Made by a program: the position numbers and the translations under genes. Below, one piece after another: positions 24,327 through 33,103 of a stretch of 64,000 nt of DNA. Source of the DNA: CBDBUR01 sp965212075 (GTDB lineage: Bacteria; Pseudomonadota; Alphaproteobacteria; JAPOUT01; G958296285); NCBI GenBank assembly GCA_965212075.1, contig OZ243043.1:124001-188000 (forward strand), read 5' to 3'. How positions within the stretch are numbered: the first letter of the stretch is position 1; every line of letters begins with the position of its first letter. The notes under the pieces are model-generated. The model did not search any database. It worked only from the letters and a program-made list of their open reading frames with translations, and was not told the origin of the DNA.

Positions 24327-25781
24327 ATGGGTGATGTTATGTCTGCTATGTCTGATTTTATCACGACGGCCTCGCTGCCACCCAATGTGGTGGCTCTGCT
24401 TTATTTGATCTCGGGCATATTGTTCATTTTGGCGCTGCGCGGCCTGAGCTCGCCGGAGACATCGCGCAAAGGCAATATGGCCGGACAGATCGGCATGGCG
24501 CTCGCACTAGGCACGACGTTATTTCTGCTTGAAGATCGCAGCGCGATCGTCTGGGCGCTGATAGGCGGCGCGGTCGTTCTGGGCGGCGGCATTGGCATCA
24601 TCATCGCGCGGCGCATCCCGATGACGGCGATGCCGCAATTGGTTGCGGCGTTTCATTCTTTGGTGGGTCTGGCCGCCGTGCTTGTGGCGTTTGCGGCGTT
24701 CTTTTCTCCCGAAGCCTTTAACATTGCCGCCGCCGACGGCATTCGCCGCCTTTCAATGCTGGAATTGTCATTAGGCCTCGCGATTGGCGCGATCACATTT
24801 TCGGGCAGCGTGATCGCCTTTGCCAAATTGCAGGGCATCATGTCGGGCGCGCCGATTATTTTACCCTTGCGGCATATCATCAATCTGCTTTTGGGGCTGG
24901 CGGTCATCGCGAGTATTTTCATGATGTGTTGGGATGCCGCCTACCAAACCGAAGAGATTATTTTTGGCATGGCGATTGCGGCGTTTGCGCTGGGCTTTTT
25001 GCTGATCATTCCGATCGGCGGCGCCGATATGCCTGTCGTGATTTCGATGCTGAACTCTTATTCGGGCTGGGCGGCGGCGGGCATCGGCTTTACTTTGTCC
25101 AATATGGCGCTGATGATCACTGGTGCTTTGGTGGGTTCATCGGGTGCGATCCTGTCTTATATTATGTGCCGCGCGATGAATCGCTCTTTTGTGAGCGTCA
25201 TCTTGGGCGGTTTTGGCGGGGGCGATGTTCAAGCGCGCGATGGCGGCGCGATGGACAGGCCGGTCAAGCAGGGCAGCGCGGATGACGCGGCATTCATTTT
25301 GAAAAATGCCAGCCACGTGATCATCGCGCCGGGCTATGGGATGGCGGTCGCGCAGGCGCAGCATGCGATCAAAGAAATGGCCGAAGCGCTCAAGAAGCAG
25401 GGCATCAAAATATCTTATGCGATTCATCCGGTCGCAGGCCGCATGCCCGGCCATATGAACGTGCTGCTGGCAGAAGCCAATGTGCCTTATGATGAAGTGT
25501 TTGAGCTGGAAGAGATCAATAGCAGTTTTGCGCAGGCCGATGTAGCCTTTGTGATCGGCGCGAATGATGTGACGAATCCGGCGGCGCGCAATGATACCGC
25601 CAGCCCGATTTATGGGATGCCGGTTTTGGATGTTGCGAATGCGGCGACGGTTTTATTTGTCAAGCGCTCGCTCGGCGCGGGCTATGCGGGGATCGGCAAT
25701 GAGCTGTTTTTCCGCGACAATACGATGATGTTATTTTCCGATGCCAAAAAAATGGTGGAAGGCATCGTCAAGAGCCTTTAA
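24327..25781 (+). CDS. pntB: NAD(P) transhydrogenase subunit beta
   Basis: Beta subunit of 484 residues. Membrane helices fill about 17-275. They are followed by the NADP-binding domain III with PGYGMAVAQAQHAI, AIHPVAGRMPGHMNVLLAEA and the GANDVTNPAARND region. The first ATG (24327) is used; ATG 24339 is an alternative. It is convergent with rpsU, with only 16 bases between the stops. Confidence 0.95.
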   Translation: MGDVMSAMSDFITTASLPPNVVALLYLISGILFILALRGLSSPETSRKGNMAGQIGMALALGTTLFLLEDRSAIVWALIGGAVVLGGGIGIIIARRIPMTAMPQLVAAFHSLVGLAAVLVAFAAFFSPEAFNIAAADGIRRLSMLELSLGLAIGAITFSGSVIAFAKLQGIMSGAPIILPLRHIINLLLGLAVIASIFMMCWDAAYQTEEIIFGMAIAAFALGFLLIIPIGGADMPVVISMLNSYSGWAAAGIGFTLSNMALMITGALVGSSGAILSYIMCRAMNRSFVSVILGGFGGGDVQARDGGAMDRPVKQGSADDAAFILKNASHVIIAPGYGMAVAQAQHAIKEMAEALKKQGIKISYAIHPVAGRMPGHMNVLLAEANVPYDEVFELEEINSSFAQADVAFVIGANDVTNPAARNDTASPIYGMPVLDVANAATVLFVKRSLGAGYAGIGNELFFRDNTMMLFSDAKKMVEGIVKSL

Positions 25782-25797
25782 GTTTTAGCGCAAGGCT

Positions 25798-26031
25798 CTA
25801 TCTCAAAATAAGGCCTTTGCCGACGAGTCCTTCATGCAGCGCGCGCTTGCGGGCGAGTTTATGGACGCGGCGGATGGATTCGGCTTTGACGCGGGCGCGT
25901 TTTTGGGCGGGTTTTTCGTAGCTATGGCGCAGTTTAACTTCGCGGAACACGCCCTCGCGCTGGAGTTTGCGTTTCAGCGCTTTGAGCGCCTGCTCCACAT
26001 TATTGTTTCTGACATTGACACCGATAGACAA
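25798..26031 (-). CDS. rpsU: 30S ribosomal protein S21
   Basis: Small basic ribosomal protein that helps the 30S subunit pair with mRNA. The conserved core runs VNVRNNNVEQALKALKRKLQREG to the basic C-terminus. I place the start at TTG 26031, giving 77 residues beginning MSIGVNV. An AAGGAG at 26043-26038 lies six bases upstream of it, and a start at 26046 would put that ribosome-binding sequence inside the coding region. It is divergent from the COQ9 gene. Confidence 0.93.
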   Translation of the reverse strand: MSIGVNVRNNNVEQALKALKRKLQREGVFREVKLRHSYEKPAQKRARVKAESIRRVHKLARKRALHEGLVGKGLILR

Positions 26032-26105
26032 AATGGTCTCCTTCAAGTTTGGTGTCGGAGATTAACAAAAATGAGCAGTTTTGTCTAGGTTTGTTATACT
26101 CGCTT

Positions 26106-26711
26106 ATGGACGTTTCGGGCGAAATCGACGAGCAGCGCGCGCTTTTTTTGGCTGCGGCTTTGCCTTTGGTGGCGGAGCAAGGCTGGCTGGGTTTTGACAT
26201 GGATGAAGCCGCTGAGGGGGCGGGGATAGACCGGAGCGAGGTTCGGCTGTTATTTCCGGCGGGGGCTTTGGATATGGCGGATGGTTTTCTCGCCGCGGGC
26301 GATGAGCGCTTGCGCGCTCAAATGAAAGGTAAGAAATTGCCGAAATCAATCCGCGAGCGGATTGGCCATTTGATTTGGCTTCGCCTCGCGGTGGATCAGG
26401 AGCACAAGGAGGTTTTGCGCCGCACGAGGATATTTTTTTTTCTGCTGCCTTATATGCCGCGCGGGCTGGCCTGTTTGGCGCGGACGAGCGACGTGATCTG
26501 GCGGCTCGCCGGAGACCAGTCGGCTGATTTCAGCTATTACACGAAGCGGCTCACTTTAAGCGGCATTTTTTCTGAAAGTATGACGGTATTTTTATCCACG
26601 CGCGGCGAGGACGATGCTTATGTTCAAGCGTTTATCGCGCGGCGCATTGAGGCGCTAATGCGTTTGGCAGGTTTGTTCGGACGGATTAGCGGATCTTCGC
26701 GCCCGCGCTAA
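26106..26711 (+). CDS. COQ9-family ubiquinone biosynthesis protein
   Basis: TetR-fold lipid-binding protein of 201 residues. In mitochondria and alphaproteobacteria the family presents hydroxylation intermediates in ubiquinone synthesis. An HTH-like N-terminal part (ALPLVAEQGWLGFDMDEAAEGAG) is followed by the diagnostic WRLAGDQSADFSYYTKRLTLSGIF segment. ATG 26106 is preferred; upstream in-frame codons run into the rpsU leader. The 3' end overlaps purK by 26 bases in convergent orientation. ubiA and ubiG in this window belong to the same pathway. Confidence 0.87.
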   Translation: MDVSGEIDEQRALFLAAALPLVAEQGWLGFDMDEAAEGAGIDRSEVRLLFPAGALDMADGFLAAGDERLRAQMKGKKLPKSIRERIGHLIWLRLAVDQEHKEVLRRTRIFFFLLPYMPRGLACLARTSDVIWRLAGDQSADFSYYTKRLTLSGIFSESMTVFLSTRGEDDAYVQAFIARRIEALMRLAGLFGRISGSSRPR

Positions 26712-27747
26712 TGGGAAGAAGCTGCGTGATATGTCCCATTTTGCGATCTTTGCGCGCCTCGCCTTTATCGTAGATGTGAACGGCGCTGGTAGCGGGATCG
26801 GCCTTTTGCGCTGCGTGAAGAACCTCTTCACCAAGCAAGTTAGTCATCACGACATCGGCGAGCCGCGTCGGCGCACCGAGCGGCCATCCGGCGATCGCGC
26901 GGATATGCTGCGCGAACTGGCTGGTGAGGCAGGCATCTTGCGTCCAATGGCCTGAATTATGCACGCGCGGCGCAATCTCATTGACGAGCAGCTGGCCGTC
27001 TACCTCAAACATTTCCACGGCGAGCACACCGACATAGTCGAGCGCCTCGGCGATCTTGCGCGTATTGGCGATCGCCTGTCGGGATAGATCGCCGTCCAGC
27101 CGCACCGGAACCCGCGCCTCGCGCAAAATGCCCTGCTGGTGATGAGTCTCAACCGGATCATAAAAAATCATGCGCCCTTGAAGGTCGCGCGCGGTGATGA
27201 TCGCGATTTCGCGCGAAAAAAAGATTTTTTGCTCGATGATAACCGGCGCTTCAAATTGCGCGCCGACTTTTTTGATCTCGGCTTCGGAGCTAGCCGTGAT
27301 CTGCCCCTTGCCATCATAGCCCAGCCGCCGTGTTTTGATGATCACCGGCGGAGAAAATTGCCCGCGATAATCCTCGGGCGTCGCAAATAAAGCTGTGGCG
27401 ATGTTCAGGCCGTTCAAAAATTTCTTTTCGGTCAGCCGATCCTGTAAAACTTGCAGCGCGCGCGGCGGCGGGTGAAAAGGCTTGAGCGCTGCCAAAAACT
27501 GCGCCGTCTCATAGGGGATATTTTCAAACTCAAATGTCAGCACATCCATCTCTTTGGCGAAAGTTTTGAGCGCCTCTTGGTCGTCATAGGCCGCGCGCAG
27601 ATGATGCGCGGCGACATAAGCGGCGCATGGCGCTGGCTCGGGACTATAGATATATGTCTTAAAGCCCAGTTCGGCGGCGGTGAGCGCGAGCATGCGCCCT
27701 AGCTGCCCGCCGCCGAGAATACCGATCTTTGCCCCGACCGCCAGCAT
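26686..27747 (-). CDS. purK: 5-(carboxyamino)imidazole ribonucleotide synthase
   Basis: ATP-grasp enzyme of de novo purine synthesis that carboxylates aminoimidazole ribonucleotide with bicarbonate. It has 353 residues, the N-terminal GILGGGQLGRMLALTAAELG nucleotide-fold signature, a central ATP-grasp (IIKTRRLGYDGKGQ), and NEIAPRVHNSGHWT near the C-terminus. The ATG directly abuts the purE stop, so purE and purK are coupled. Confidence 0.96.
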   Translation of the reverse strand: MLAVGAKIGILGGGQLGRMLALTAAELGFKTYIYSPEPAPCAAYVAAHHLRAAYDDQEALKTFAKEMDVLTFEFENIPYETAQFLAALKPFHPPPRALQVLQDRLTEKKFLNGLNIATALFATPEDYRGQFSPPVIIKTRRLGYDGKGQITASSEAEIKKVGAQFEAPVIIEQKIFFSREIAIITARDLQGRMIFYDPVETHHQQGILREARVPVRLDGDLSRQAIANTRKIAEALDYVGVLAVEMFEVDGQLLVNEIAPRVHNSGHWTQDACLTSQFAQHIRAIAGWPLGAPTRLADVVMTNLLGEEVLHAAQKADPATSAVHIYDKGEARKDRKMGHITQLLPISAGAKIR

Positions 27748-28236
27748 CTATTTTTTGGGCGCGCGCGCGACTTTCTTAGATTGCCGGTCGCGCCACGCGG
27801 CGAGTTTTTGAGATAGCTCGGAATCTTGCAGAGCGAGAATGCTCGCGGCGAGCAGTCCAGCATTTTTGGCGCCCGCCTCGCCGATCGCCAAACTGCCGAC
27901 CGGAACGCCAGCAGGCATTTGCACAATGGATAAAAGACTATCCATGCCCGACAGAGCTTTTGTTGCGAGCGGCACGCCGAGTACGGGCAGAGTGGTCATC
28001 GCTGCCATCATGCCCGGCAGATGCGCGGCACCGCCTGCGCCCGCAATGATGACCTGCAGGCCGCGTCCCTGCGCGCTGCGCGCATATTCGTAGAGCCGCT
28101 GCGGCGTGCGGTGTGCTGAGACGATTTTGGTTTCATGCGCGATGGCGAGCTCTTTGAGAATATCAGCGCTATGGCGCATGGTCGGCCAGTCTGACTGGCT
28201 GCCCATAACGATGCCGACAAGTTTTTGACTAGCCAT
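27748..28236 (-). CDS. purE: 5-(carboxyamino)imidazole ribonucleotide mutase
   Basis: Class I PurE of 162 residues. It moves the carboxyl group of N5-CAIR to give CAIR. GIVMGSQSDWPTM is the substrate-binding signature, followed by SAHRTPQRL and AGAGGAAHLPGMMA. The frame stays open to 28281, but ATG 28236 puts the signature at the usual distance from the start and overlaps the trcR-like stop by 8 bases. The last 25 residues are a basic tail. Confidence 0.95.
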   Translation of the reverse strand: MASQKLVGIVMGSQSDWPTMRHSADILKELAIAHETKIVSAHRTPQRLYEYARSAQGRGLQVIIAGAGGAAHLPGMMAAMTTLPVLGVPLATKALSGMDSLLSIVQMPAGVPVGSLAIGEAGAKNAGLLAASILALQDSELSQKLAAWRDRQSKKVARAPKK

Positions 28237-28981
28237 GATCTTCGCCGTCTTGATCCGGCTCATTTGTGGCCGGCAGATCAAACAGAGTTTCAGCCGTCGG
28301 CTCCTCTTGCGGCTCTTGCGATTCTTGCGGTTCTTTCATTTCGGGCTCTTCAGGCGTGCTGTCAGATGGCGCGGCTTCGTCTTGCGGTGAAGCGGCTTGC
28401 GCTTTTTGATTTGCGGCGCGCTTTACGGCGCGGCGCTTTTCTTTTTCTTGGCGTTCAACGCGCCTTGCGGCTTTTTGGACGGCGTCATCAAGATCGGCCT
28501 GTTTGCAGAGGCCCAAGCTGACCGGATCAACCGGCTTGATGCTTGATGAGTTCCAATGTGTGCGATCGCGCACGGCGGCGATGGTGGGTTTTGTCGTGCC
28601 GACAAGCTTGCTGATCTGGCCGTTGGTGAGTTCGGGATGATTGCGCACGAGCCAAGCGATGGCATCGGGGCGGTCGCGTCTGCGGCTGACCGGCGTATAG
28701 CGCGGACGCTGGCGCGGACGCTGCGGAGGCATATGTTTTTTCGCCACGAGCTTCAATTTCACATTGGGGTCTTTTTGGCAGGCGTCTATCTGCTCGGCGG
28801 AGAGCTGGCCGTTAGCGATGGGATCAAAGCCTTTGACGCCATGAGCGACATCATCATTGGCGATGCCTTCCACTTCAAGGCCATGCAGGCCGCAAAATTC
28901 TGCGATCTGCTTGAAGGTCAGGCTGGTATTGTCAATCAGCCAGACAGCGGTTGCGGTGGGCATGAGGGGGCGTTCATCCAT
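28229..28981 (-). CDS. DUF1013 / TrcR-type cell-cycle transcriptional regulator
   Basis: Protein of 250 residues. The first 165 match the DUF1013 family, called TrcR in some alphaproteobacteria: PLMPTATAVWLIDNTSLTFKQIAEFCGLH is a helix-turn-helix-like start, and a second HTH-like segment is AIAWLVRNHPELTNGQISKLVG. The last third is low complexity, Lys/Arg-rich and then Glu/Pro-rich (EEPEMKEPQESQEPQEEP). It starts 6 bases after the rpmE stop. A 12-bp tandem duplication encodes QRPRQRPR in the linker between the two HTH-like parts. Regulatory role is from family only. Confidence 0.85.
   Translation of the reverse strand: MDERPLMPTATAVWLIDNTSLTFKQIAEFCGLHGLEVEGIANDDVAHGVKGFDPIANGQLSAEQIDACQKDPNVKLKLVAKKHMPPQRPRQRPRYTPVSRRRDRPDAIAWLVRNHPELTNGQISKLVGTTKPTIAAVRDRTHWNSSSIKPVDPVSLGLCKQADLDDAVQKAARRVERQEKEKRRAVKRAANQKAQAASPQDEAAPSDSTPEEPEMKEPQESQEPQEEPTAETLFDLPATNEPDQDGEDHG
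28701..28724 (+). repeat. 12-bp tandem duplication inside the DUF1013 gene
   Basis: CGCGGACGCTGG at 28701-28712 is followed by CGCGGACGCTGC. On the coding strand this gives the duplicated RQRP segment in a non-conserved linker. Confidence 0.8.
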
Positions 28982-28987
28982 GATGGT

Positions 28988-29284
28988 TTAGCCTTTTATT
29001 TCTTCTGGTGTTTCTTCCGGCTTTTTTTCTGGCTCTGGATTTTTGGCGGCTTTGGCGTGATGTCCCAGATTGAATTTTTCATAGCGTCTGTTAAATTTAC
29101 TGAGCTGTCCGCCGCGATCGATGAGATGATGGCCGCCTTTGGTCCAAGCGGGATGGACTCTGGGATCAATATCAAGCATGAGCTGGTCGCCCGATTTGCC
29201 ATAGGTGGAGCGTGTCGTGAAGCTGCTTTTATCAGTCAACACGACGGTGATTTCGTGATAATCAGGATGAATATCTTTTTTCAT
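28988..29284 (-). CDS. rpmE: 50S ribosomal protein L31
   Basis: Large-subunit ribosomal protein of 98 residues. MKKDIHPDYHEI, STYGKSGDQLMLDIDPRVHPAWTKG and SKFNRRYEKF are family signatures. It has no cysteines, so it is the zinc-free form. The last 25 residues form a Glu/Pro/Lys-rich tail. It precedes the DUF1013 gene on the same strand and is divergent from the HAD gene, with 83 bases between. Confidence 0.95.
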   Translation of the reverse strand: MKKDIHPDYHEITVVLTDKSSFTTRSTYGKSGDQLMLDIDPRVHPAWTKGGHHLIDRGGQLSKFNRRYEKFNLGHHAKAAKNPEPEKKPEETPEEIKG

Positions 29285-29367
29285 AATATGTCCTTATAAG
29301 TCCTTAATGGGTTGAGGGCGCGCCTCGAAGGCGAGGGGCTTTAAGAAATGCGGTCTAGGAGTAGGAT

Positions 29368-30237
29368 ATGGATTGTTATAAAGCGCCCGGATTAGCCGCG
29401 CAAGCTACTTGTGAGAAATGGTCGGGCCTGAGCGCGGTGGCGGCGCGTTATCAGGTGATTTTGTGCGATCTGTGGGGGGTGATTCACAATGGCGTGCGGC
29501 TCTATGAGGCGGCGGCGGCGGCACTGGCGCTTTACCGCCAGAATGGCGGGCGCGTGGTGCTGATTTCCAATGCGCCGCGGCCTTCTGTGGCTGTGCGGCG
29601 GCAATTGGCGCGGCTCGGGCTCGCGGAGGCGGCCTATGATGCGGTCGTCACTTCGGGCGATTTAACCCAAAAAGCGCTGATGGGCGGAGTTTATGGCGGC
29701 TCGTGCCATCATATCGGGCCGCAGCGCGATCTCGGCCTGTTTGAAGGCGCTGCGGTTGAGCGGGTCGGCTGCTCATCTGCGGATTTTATTTTATGCACCG
29801 GCTTTGAAAATGACGAAGCGGAGACGCCCGAAACTTATCGGCAGCGTTTGGAACTCTGTCGGGCGCGTGATCTTGTCTTTGTCTGCGCCAATCCTGATCT
29901 GCTCGTTGAGCGCGATGGCCGCATGATCCCCTGTGCGGGCCAGCTCGCGGCCTTTTATCAGGATTTAGGAGGCCGCGTGGTCTATTTCGGCAAACCGCAT
30001 GAGCCGATCTATCATGAAGCGCGCGCGCAGCTCGGCGCTGATGAGGTCAAGCCGGAACAGATTCTCGCCATCGGCGACGGGCTGCAGACGGACATCACCG
30101 GTGCGCAGCTTCAGGGGTTTCACGCTTTGTTGATTACAGCGGGCATATCGCGTGATATGCGCGACGAAGATGTCGTAGCCGCCTGCCGCCGCGCCAGCGT
30201 GATGCCGCAAGGCTGGATGAATCGCCTCGTTTGGTAG
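29368..30237 (+). CDS. HAD-superfamily class IIA hydrolase (TIGR01459-like)
   Basis: Phosphatase-fold protein of 289 residues related to the NagD/p-nitrophenylphosphatase group. The nucleophile motif is D34-L-W-G-V, with Trp at the usual general-acid position, which is typical of this subfamily. ISNAPRPS is motif II. A cap domain fills the middle, and AIGDGLQTDITGAQLQGF holds motif IV. A TAGGAG ribosome-binding sequence precedes the ATG. The substrate is unknown. Confidence 0.88.
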   Translation: MDCYKAPGLAAQATCEKWSGLSAVAARYQVILCDLWGVIHNGVRLYEAAAAALALYRQNGGRVVLISNAPRPSVAVRRQLARLGLAEAAYDAVVTSGDLTQKALMGGVYGGSCHHIGPQRDLGLFEGAAVERVGCSSADFILCTGFENDEAETPETYRQRLELCRARDLVFVCANPDLLVERDGRMIPCAGQLAAFYQDLGGRVVYFGKPHEPIYHEARAQLGADEVKPEQILAIGDGLQTDITGAQLQGFHALLITAGISRDMRDEDVVAACRRASVMPQGWMNRLVW

Positions 30238-30267
30238 CGGCTTGCGTTTTCTTTCATTTCAGACTAT

Positions 30268-30293
30268 AAGCTTTCTCACGAAGCTTTCTCACG
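30268..30293 (+). repeat. Perfect 13-bp tandem duplication upstream of rpmB
   Basis: AAGCTTTCTCACG occurs twice without a gap (30268-30280 and 30281-30293) in the 88-base spacer between the HAD gene and rpmB. Confidence 0.9.
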
Positions 30294-30298
30294 ATTAA

Positions 30299-30317
30299 GA
30301 GATTTAAATCTCAGGAG
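30299..30317 (+). promoter_or_regulatory. Palindrome next to the rpmB ribosome-binding site
   Basis: GAGATTTAAATCTC at 30299-30312 is a perfect 14-bp palindrome directly before the AGGAG (30313-30317) that serves the rpmB ATG. It could be an operator or form a short RNA structure near the ribosome-binding site. Function is inference. Confidence 0.4.
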
Positions 30318-30325
30318 AAAAAATT

Positions 30326-30616
30326 ATGGCACGGCGCTGCGAATTGACGGGAACGCGTCCATTATCGGGAAACAATGTGAGCCACGCGCAAAATAAAACT
30401 TTGCGCCGCTTTCTGCCGAATTTGAGTCAGGTCACTTTGGCCAGTGATCTGCTCGGCGATTCGATCAAACTAAAAGTTTCGGTCAAAGCTCTGCGTTCGG
30501 TTGAGCATTTGGGCGGCATTGACGCCTTTCTGGCCAAAGCGTCTGATGCGTCTTTGTCGCGCAAGGCGCGCCGCTATAAACGGCGCATTCTTGAAGAAAT
30601 GAGCGCACGTGGCTGA
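30326..30616 (+). CDS. rpmB: 50S ribosomal protein L28
   Basis: Ribosomal protein of 96 residues in the long alphaproteobacterial form. MARRCELTGTRPLSGNNVSHAQNKT is the N-terminal signature, followed by RRFLPNLSQVTLASDLLGDSIKLKVSVKALRSVEHLGG. The strong AGGAG is 8 bases from the ATG. Its stop overlaps the yhhQ start. Confidence 0.96.
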   Translation: MARRCELTGTRPLSGNNVSHAQNKTLRRFLPNLSQVTLASDLLGDSIKLKVSVKALRSVEHLGGIDAFLAKASDASLSRKARRYKRRILEEMSARG

Positions 30617-31190
30617 CATTCAAAAACTTGCGCTGCCATTTATCGCGATGGTCGCGATTGTGGTCGCCGCCAATTTAGTCGTCCAATATCCGTTTGAACC
30701 TTTTGGCCTCGCGCAATGGGCGACGTGGGGGACGTTGGTCTATCCGATAACCTTCCTCGTCAATGATCTGACCAACCGCGCCTACGGCACCCAGCTTACG
30801 ACAAAGCTCGTCATTGCGAGCTTTCCGGCAGGCATCATCATCGCGGCACTTCTTGCTGATTTTCGGATTGCGGTGGCTTCGGGCATTGCGTTTTTGATCT
30901 CGCAGCAATTGGACAATAAGATTTTTGACCGCTTGAGACACCGGCTTTGGTGGCAGGGGCCTTTGGTCTCCTCGACTCTGGCGTCAATTTTTGACACATG
31001 GATTTTTTATGCTGCCGCCTTTGCCGGTGCGACCGGCGAAGGCGTCTATTTTGGTATGGCAGCGCCTTTATGGGTTGGCTGGGCGACCGGCGATTTGATA
31101 TTCAAGTTTGCTGTCGCTTTGGCGCTTTTGATTCCTTACCGGCTTGTTTTGCTGGCGCGGCCATTCCGGCAAAATGTCGGCGCGCCTTGA
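30609..31190 (+). CDS. yhhQ: Queuosine precursor transporter (YhhQ/VUT family)
   Basis: Inner-membrane protein of 193 residues with about six helices. YPFEPFGLAQWATWGTLVYPITFLVNDLTNRAYG is the family signature. YhhQ proteins import preQ0/preQ1 for tRNA queuosine modification. The start is GTG 30609, overlapping rpmB by 8 bases. Its last 89 bases overlap the convergent cobT gene. Confidence 0.9.
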   Translation: MADIQKLALPFIAMVAIVVAANLVVQYPFEPFGLAQWATWGTLVYPITFLVNDLTNRAYGTQLTTKLVIASFPAGIIIAALLADFRIAVASGIAFLISQQLDNKIFDRLRHRLWWQGPLVSSTLASIFDTWIFYAAAFAGATGEGVYFGMAAPLWVGWATGDLIFKFAVALALLIPYRLVLLARPFRQNVGAP

Positions 31191-33096
31191 TCTGCACGCG
31201 GCCTGAGCTTTTTGCCTGATGGCGGCGGTCAAATAGATCGACGAATTCGCTGATCATCGCTTCGCCGAGCTGCTCAACATCAATGATCGTCACGGCGCGC
31301 TGGTAATAGCGTGAGACATCATGGCCGATGCCGATCGCCAGCAATTCAACCGGCGAGCGCGTTTCAATCTCGGTGATGACCCCGCGCAGATGCTTTTCAA
31401 GATAGTTGGACGTATTGGCGGACAGGGTCGCATCATCAACCGGCGCGCCGTCGGAGATGACCATCAGGATTTGCCGCTCCTCCGCGCGCGCGAGCAGACG
31501 CTGGTGCGCCCAGAGCAAAGCTTCGCCGTCAATGTTTTCCTTGAGCAGGCCTTCGCGCATCATCAGGCCGAGATTGCGCCGTGCGCGCCGCCATGGCGTA
31601 TCCGCACTTTTATAAATAATGTGGCGAATATCGTTGAGTCGTCCGGGCTGGGCGGGGCGACCGGCCTCGAGCCACGCCTCGCGCGATTTGCCGCCCTTCC
31701 ACTTTTTGGTCGTGAAGCCCAGAATTTCGGTCTTGACGCCGCAGCGCTCCAAAGTGCGCGCGAAAATATCGGCGCACAGAGCCGCCACCGTGATCGGCCT
31801 CCCGCGCATGGAGCCGGAATTATCAAGCAGCAAAGTGACGACGGTGTCGCGAAACTCCATTTCACGCTCCATCCGGTAGGTCAGCGGCGCGATCGGCGTC
31901 ACCACCGCGCGCGACAGGCGCGCGGGATCCAAAACGCCTTCATCCAAATCAAAATCCCAGTCGCGCTTATGGCGCGCCATCAAATGGCGGTGCAGCCGGT
32001 TGGCCAGCCGTGCGACAAATTCGTGCAGGTGGATTAGCTGCTGGTCAAGCGACTGCCGCAGGCGCTGCATCTCTTCTAGCGGGCATAGATCTTCCGCGCC
32101 GATGGTCTCGTCATGGTCGCGGCAGAAAATATGATAGGCGGCGCGGCCATCCTCGCCGCTCCAGAGCGGATGGGGCGCGGCTTTCATCTTATCCTCTTCC
32201 GCCTGCGACGGATCTTCAACATCTTCAGCCGCCTGCGCTTGTGATTCCAAACCTTCTTCGTTTTCGTCGCCATCATCGCCTAGGTCTTCCAGATCGGGCT
32301 GTGCGGCATCTGCTGAAGCATCTCCAGCGGGGTCGTCCTCGCCATCTTGCTCATCGGGTTCTTGGCTGTTTTGATCGCCCTGCTCGTCGCCATCAGGGTC
32401 GCTCTGCAGACTATCGGCAAAGCCCATTTTGGACAGCACGGAATAAATTTGTTTGGCGAATTCGGCCTGATCGTCAATGCAGGCGGCGAGCTCGTTCAAT
32501 GCGCCGCCGACCTGCTTATTCAGCCGCCGCCGCCAAAAAGAAGTCATATCATTATCGGTGATTTTCCGGCTGGTGAGCTTTTCCCAGATGGCGAAGCCGA
32601 AGGCTTCGGCGGAAGGGGGGGCGTCGGCGCGTTCGGGCGGCTCAAGCTGCGCGCAGAGCTGGTGCCAGTTGGCAGTGAGATTATGCGCAACCCCCGCCAT
32701 ATCACGCGCGCCGAGGGCCTCAACGCGCACCTGTTCGGCGATATCAAACAAAGCGCGGCTTGTGGCGTCGGCGGGCATATAGCGCGCGGCGATCTTTTGA
32801 TTATGGTGCGCGCATTTGAGCGCCTGCCCGTCGGCCTGTCCGCGTTCAATCGCGCGCGTCTTTTTGTTTTTGCCGTCGCTGGGGCGGGGCAGGAACACGA
32901 CGTCGCCCGCTTGATGCGGCGGCTCATTGTTGAAGACCACATCAACATTATTTTTGCCGGACATGGCGCGCACGGTTTTTGCGAGTGCGGATTCAAACAT
33001 TTCCTGCCGCTGCGATTGCTGTGCCTGATTCTTTTTGAAGTTTGAGCGGCGCGGCGGGAGCTTTTGGAGTTTTTTCTGCGGCGGCGTTTTGCTCAT
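31102..33096 (-). CDS. cobT: Cobaltochelatase subunit CobT (von Willebrand A domain protein)
   Basis: Large subunit of the AAA-type part of the aerobic cobaltochelatase, 664 residues. The N-terminal third contains the CobT domain. Residues about 225-315 are an Asp/Glu/Gln-rich acidic region. The C-terminal VWA domain has an intact MIDAS motif DNSGS at 425-429 (VTLLLDNSGSMRGRPI) and a later ISDGAPVDD. CobT and CobS form the chaperone-like motor for CobN, which is not in this window. The last 45 or so residues are a basic tail whose codons overlap yhhQ. Confidence 0.93.
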   Translation of the reverse strand: MSKTPPQKKLQKLPPRRSNFKKNQAQQSQRQEMFESALAKTVRAMSGKNNVDVVFNNEPPHQAGDVVFLPRPSDGKNKKTRAIERGQADGQALKCAHHNQKIAARYMPADATSRALFDIAEQVRVEALGARDMAGVAHNLTANWHQLCAQLEPPERADAPPSAEAFGFAIWEKLTSRKITDNDMTSFWRRRLNKQVGGALNELAACIDDQAEFAKQIYSVLSKMGFADSLQSDPDGDEQGDQNSQEPDEQDGEDDPAGDASADAAQPDLEDLGDDGDENEEGLESQAQAAEDVEDPSQAEEDKMKAAPHPLWSGEDGRAAYHIFCRDHDETIGAEDLCPLEEMQRLRQSLDQQLIHLHEFVARLANRLHRHLMARHKRDWDFDLDEGVLDPARLSRAVVTPIAPLTYRMEREMEFRDTVVTLLLDNSGSMRGRPITVAALCADIFARTLERCGVKTEILGFTTKKWKGGKSREAWLEAGRPAQPGRLNDIRHIIYKSADTPWRRARRNLGLMMREGLLKENIDGEALLWAHQRLLARAEERQILMVISDGAPVDDATLSANTSNYLEKHLRGVITEIETRSPVELLAIGIGHDVSRYYQRAVTIIDVEQLGEAMISEFVDLFDRRHQAKSSGRVQIKARRHFAGMAAPAKQAGKESKAPKRQQT

Positions 33097-33103
33097 AGAT
33101 ATA

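Noticed and set aside
28988..29284. L31 without zinc cysteines as a paralogue induced by zinc starvation
   Set aside because: Cysteine-free L31 is, to my knowledge, a common primary form in alphaproteobacteria, and no Zur-type operator is evident.
29320..29342. GC-rich hairpin CCTCG-AAGG-CGAGG between rpmE and the HAD gene
   Set aside because: Only five base pairs, no U run, and the spacer is between divergent starts, so a terminator makes little sense.
29368..30237. HAD protein thought catalytically dead because Trp replaces the second motif I aspartate
   Set aside because: DLWGV is the normal form for this subfamily, not a lesion.
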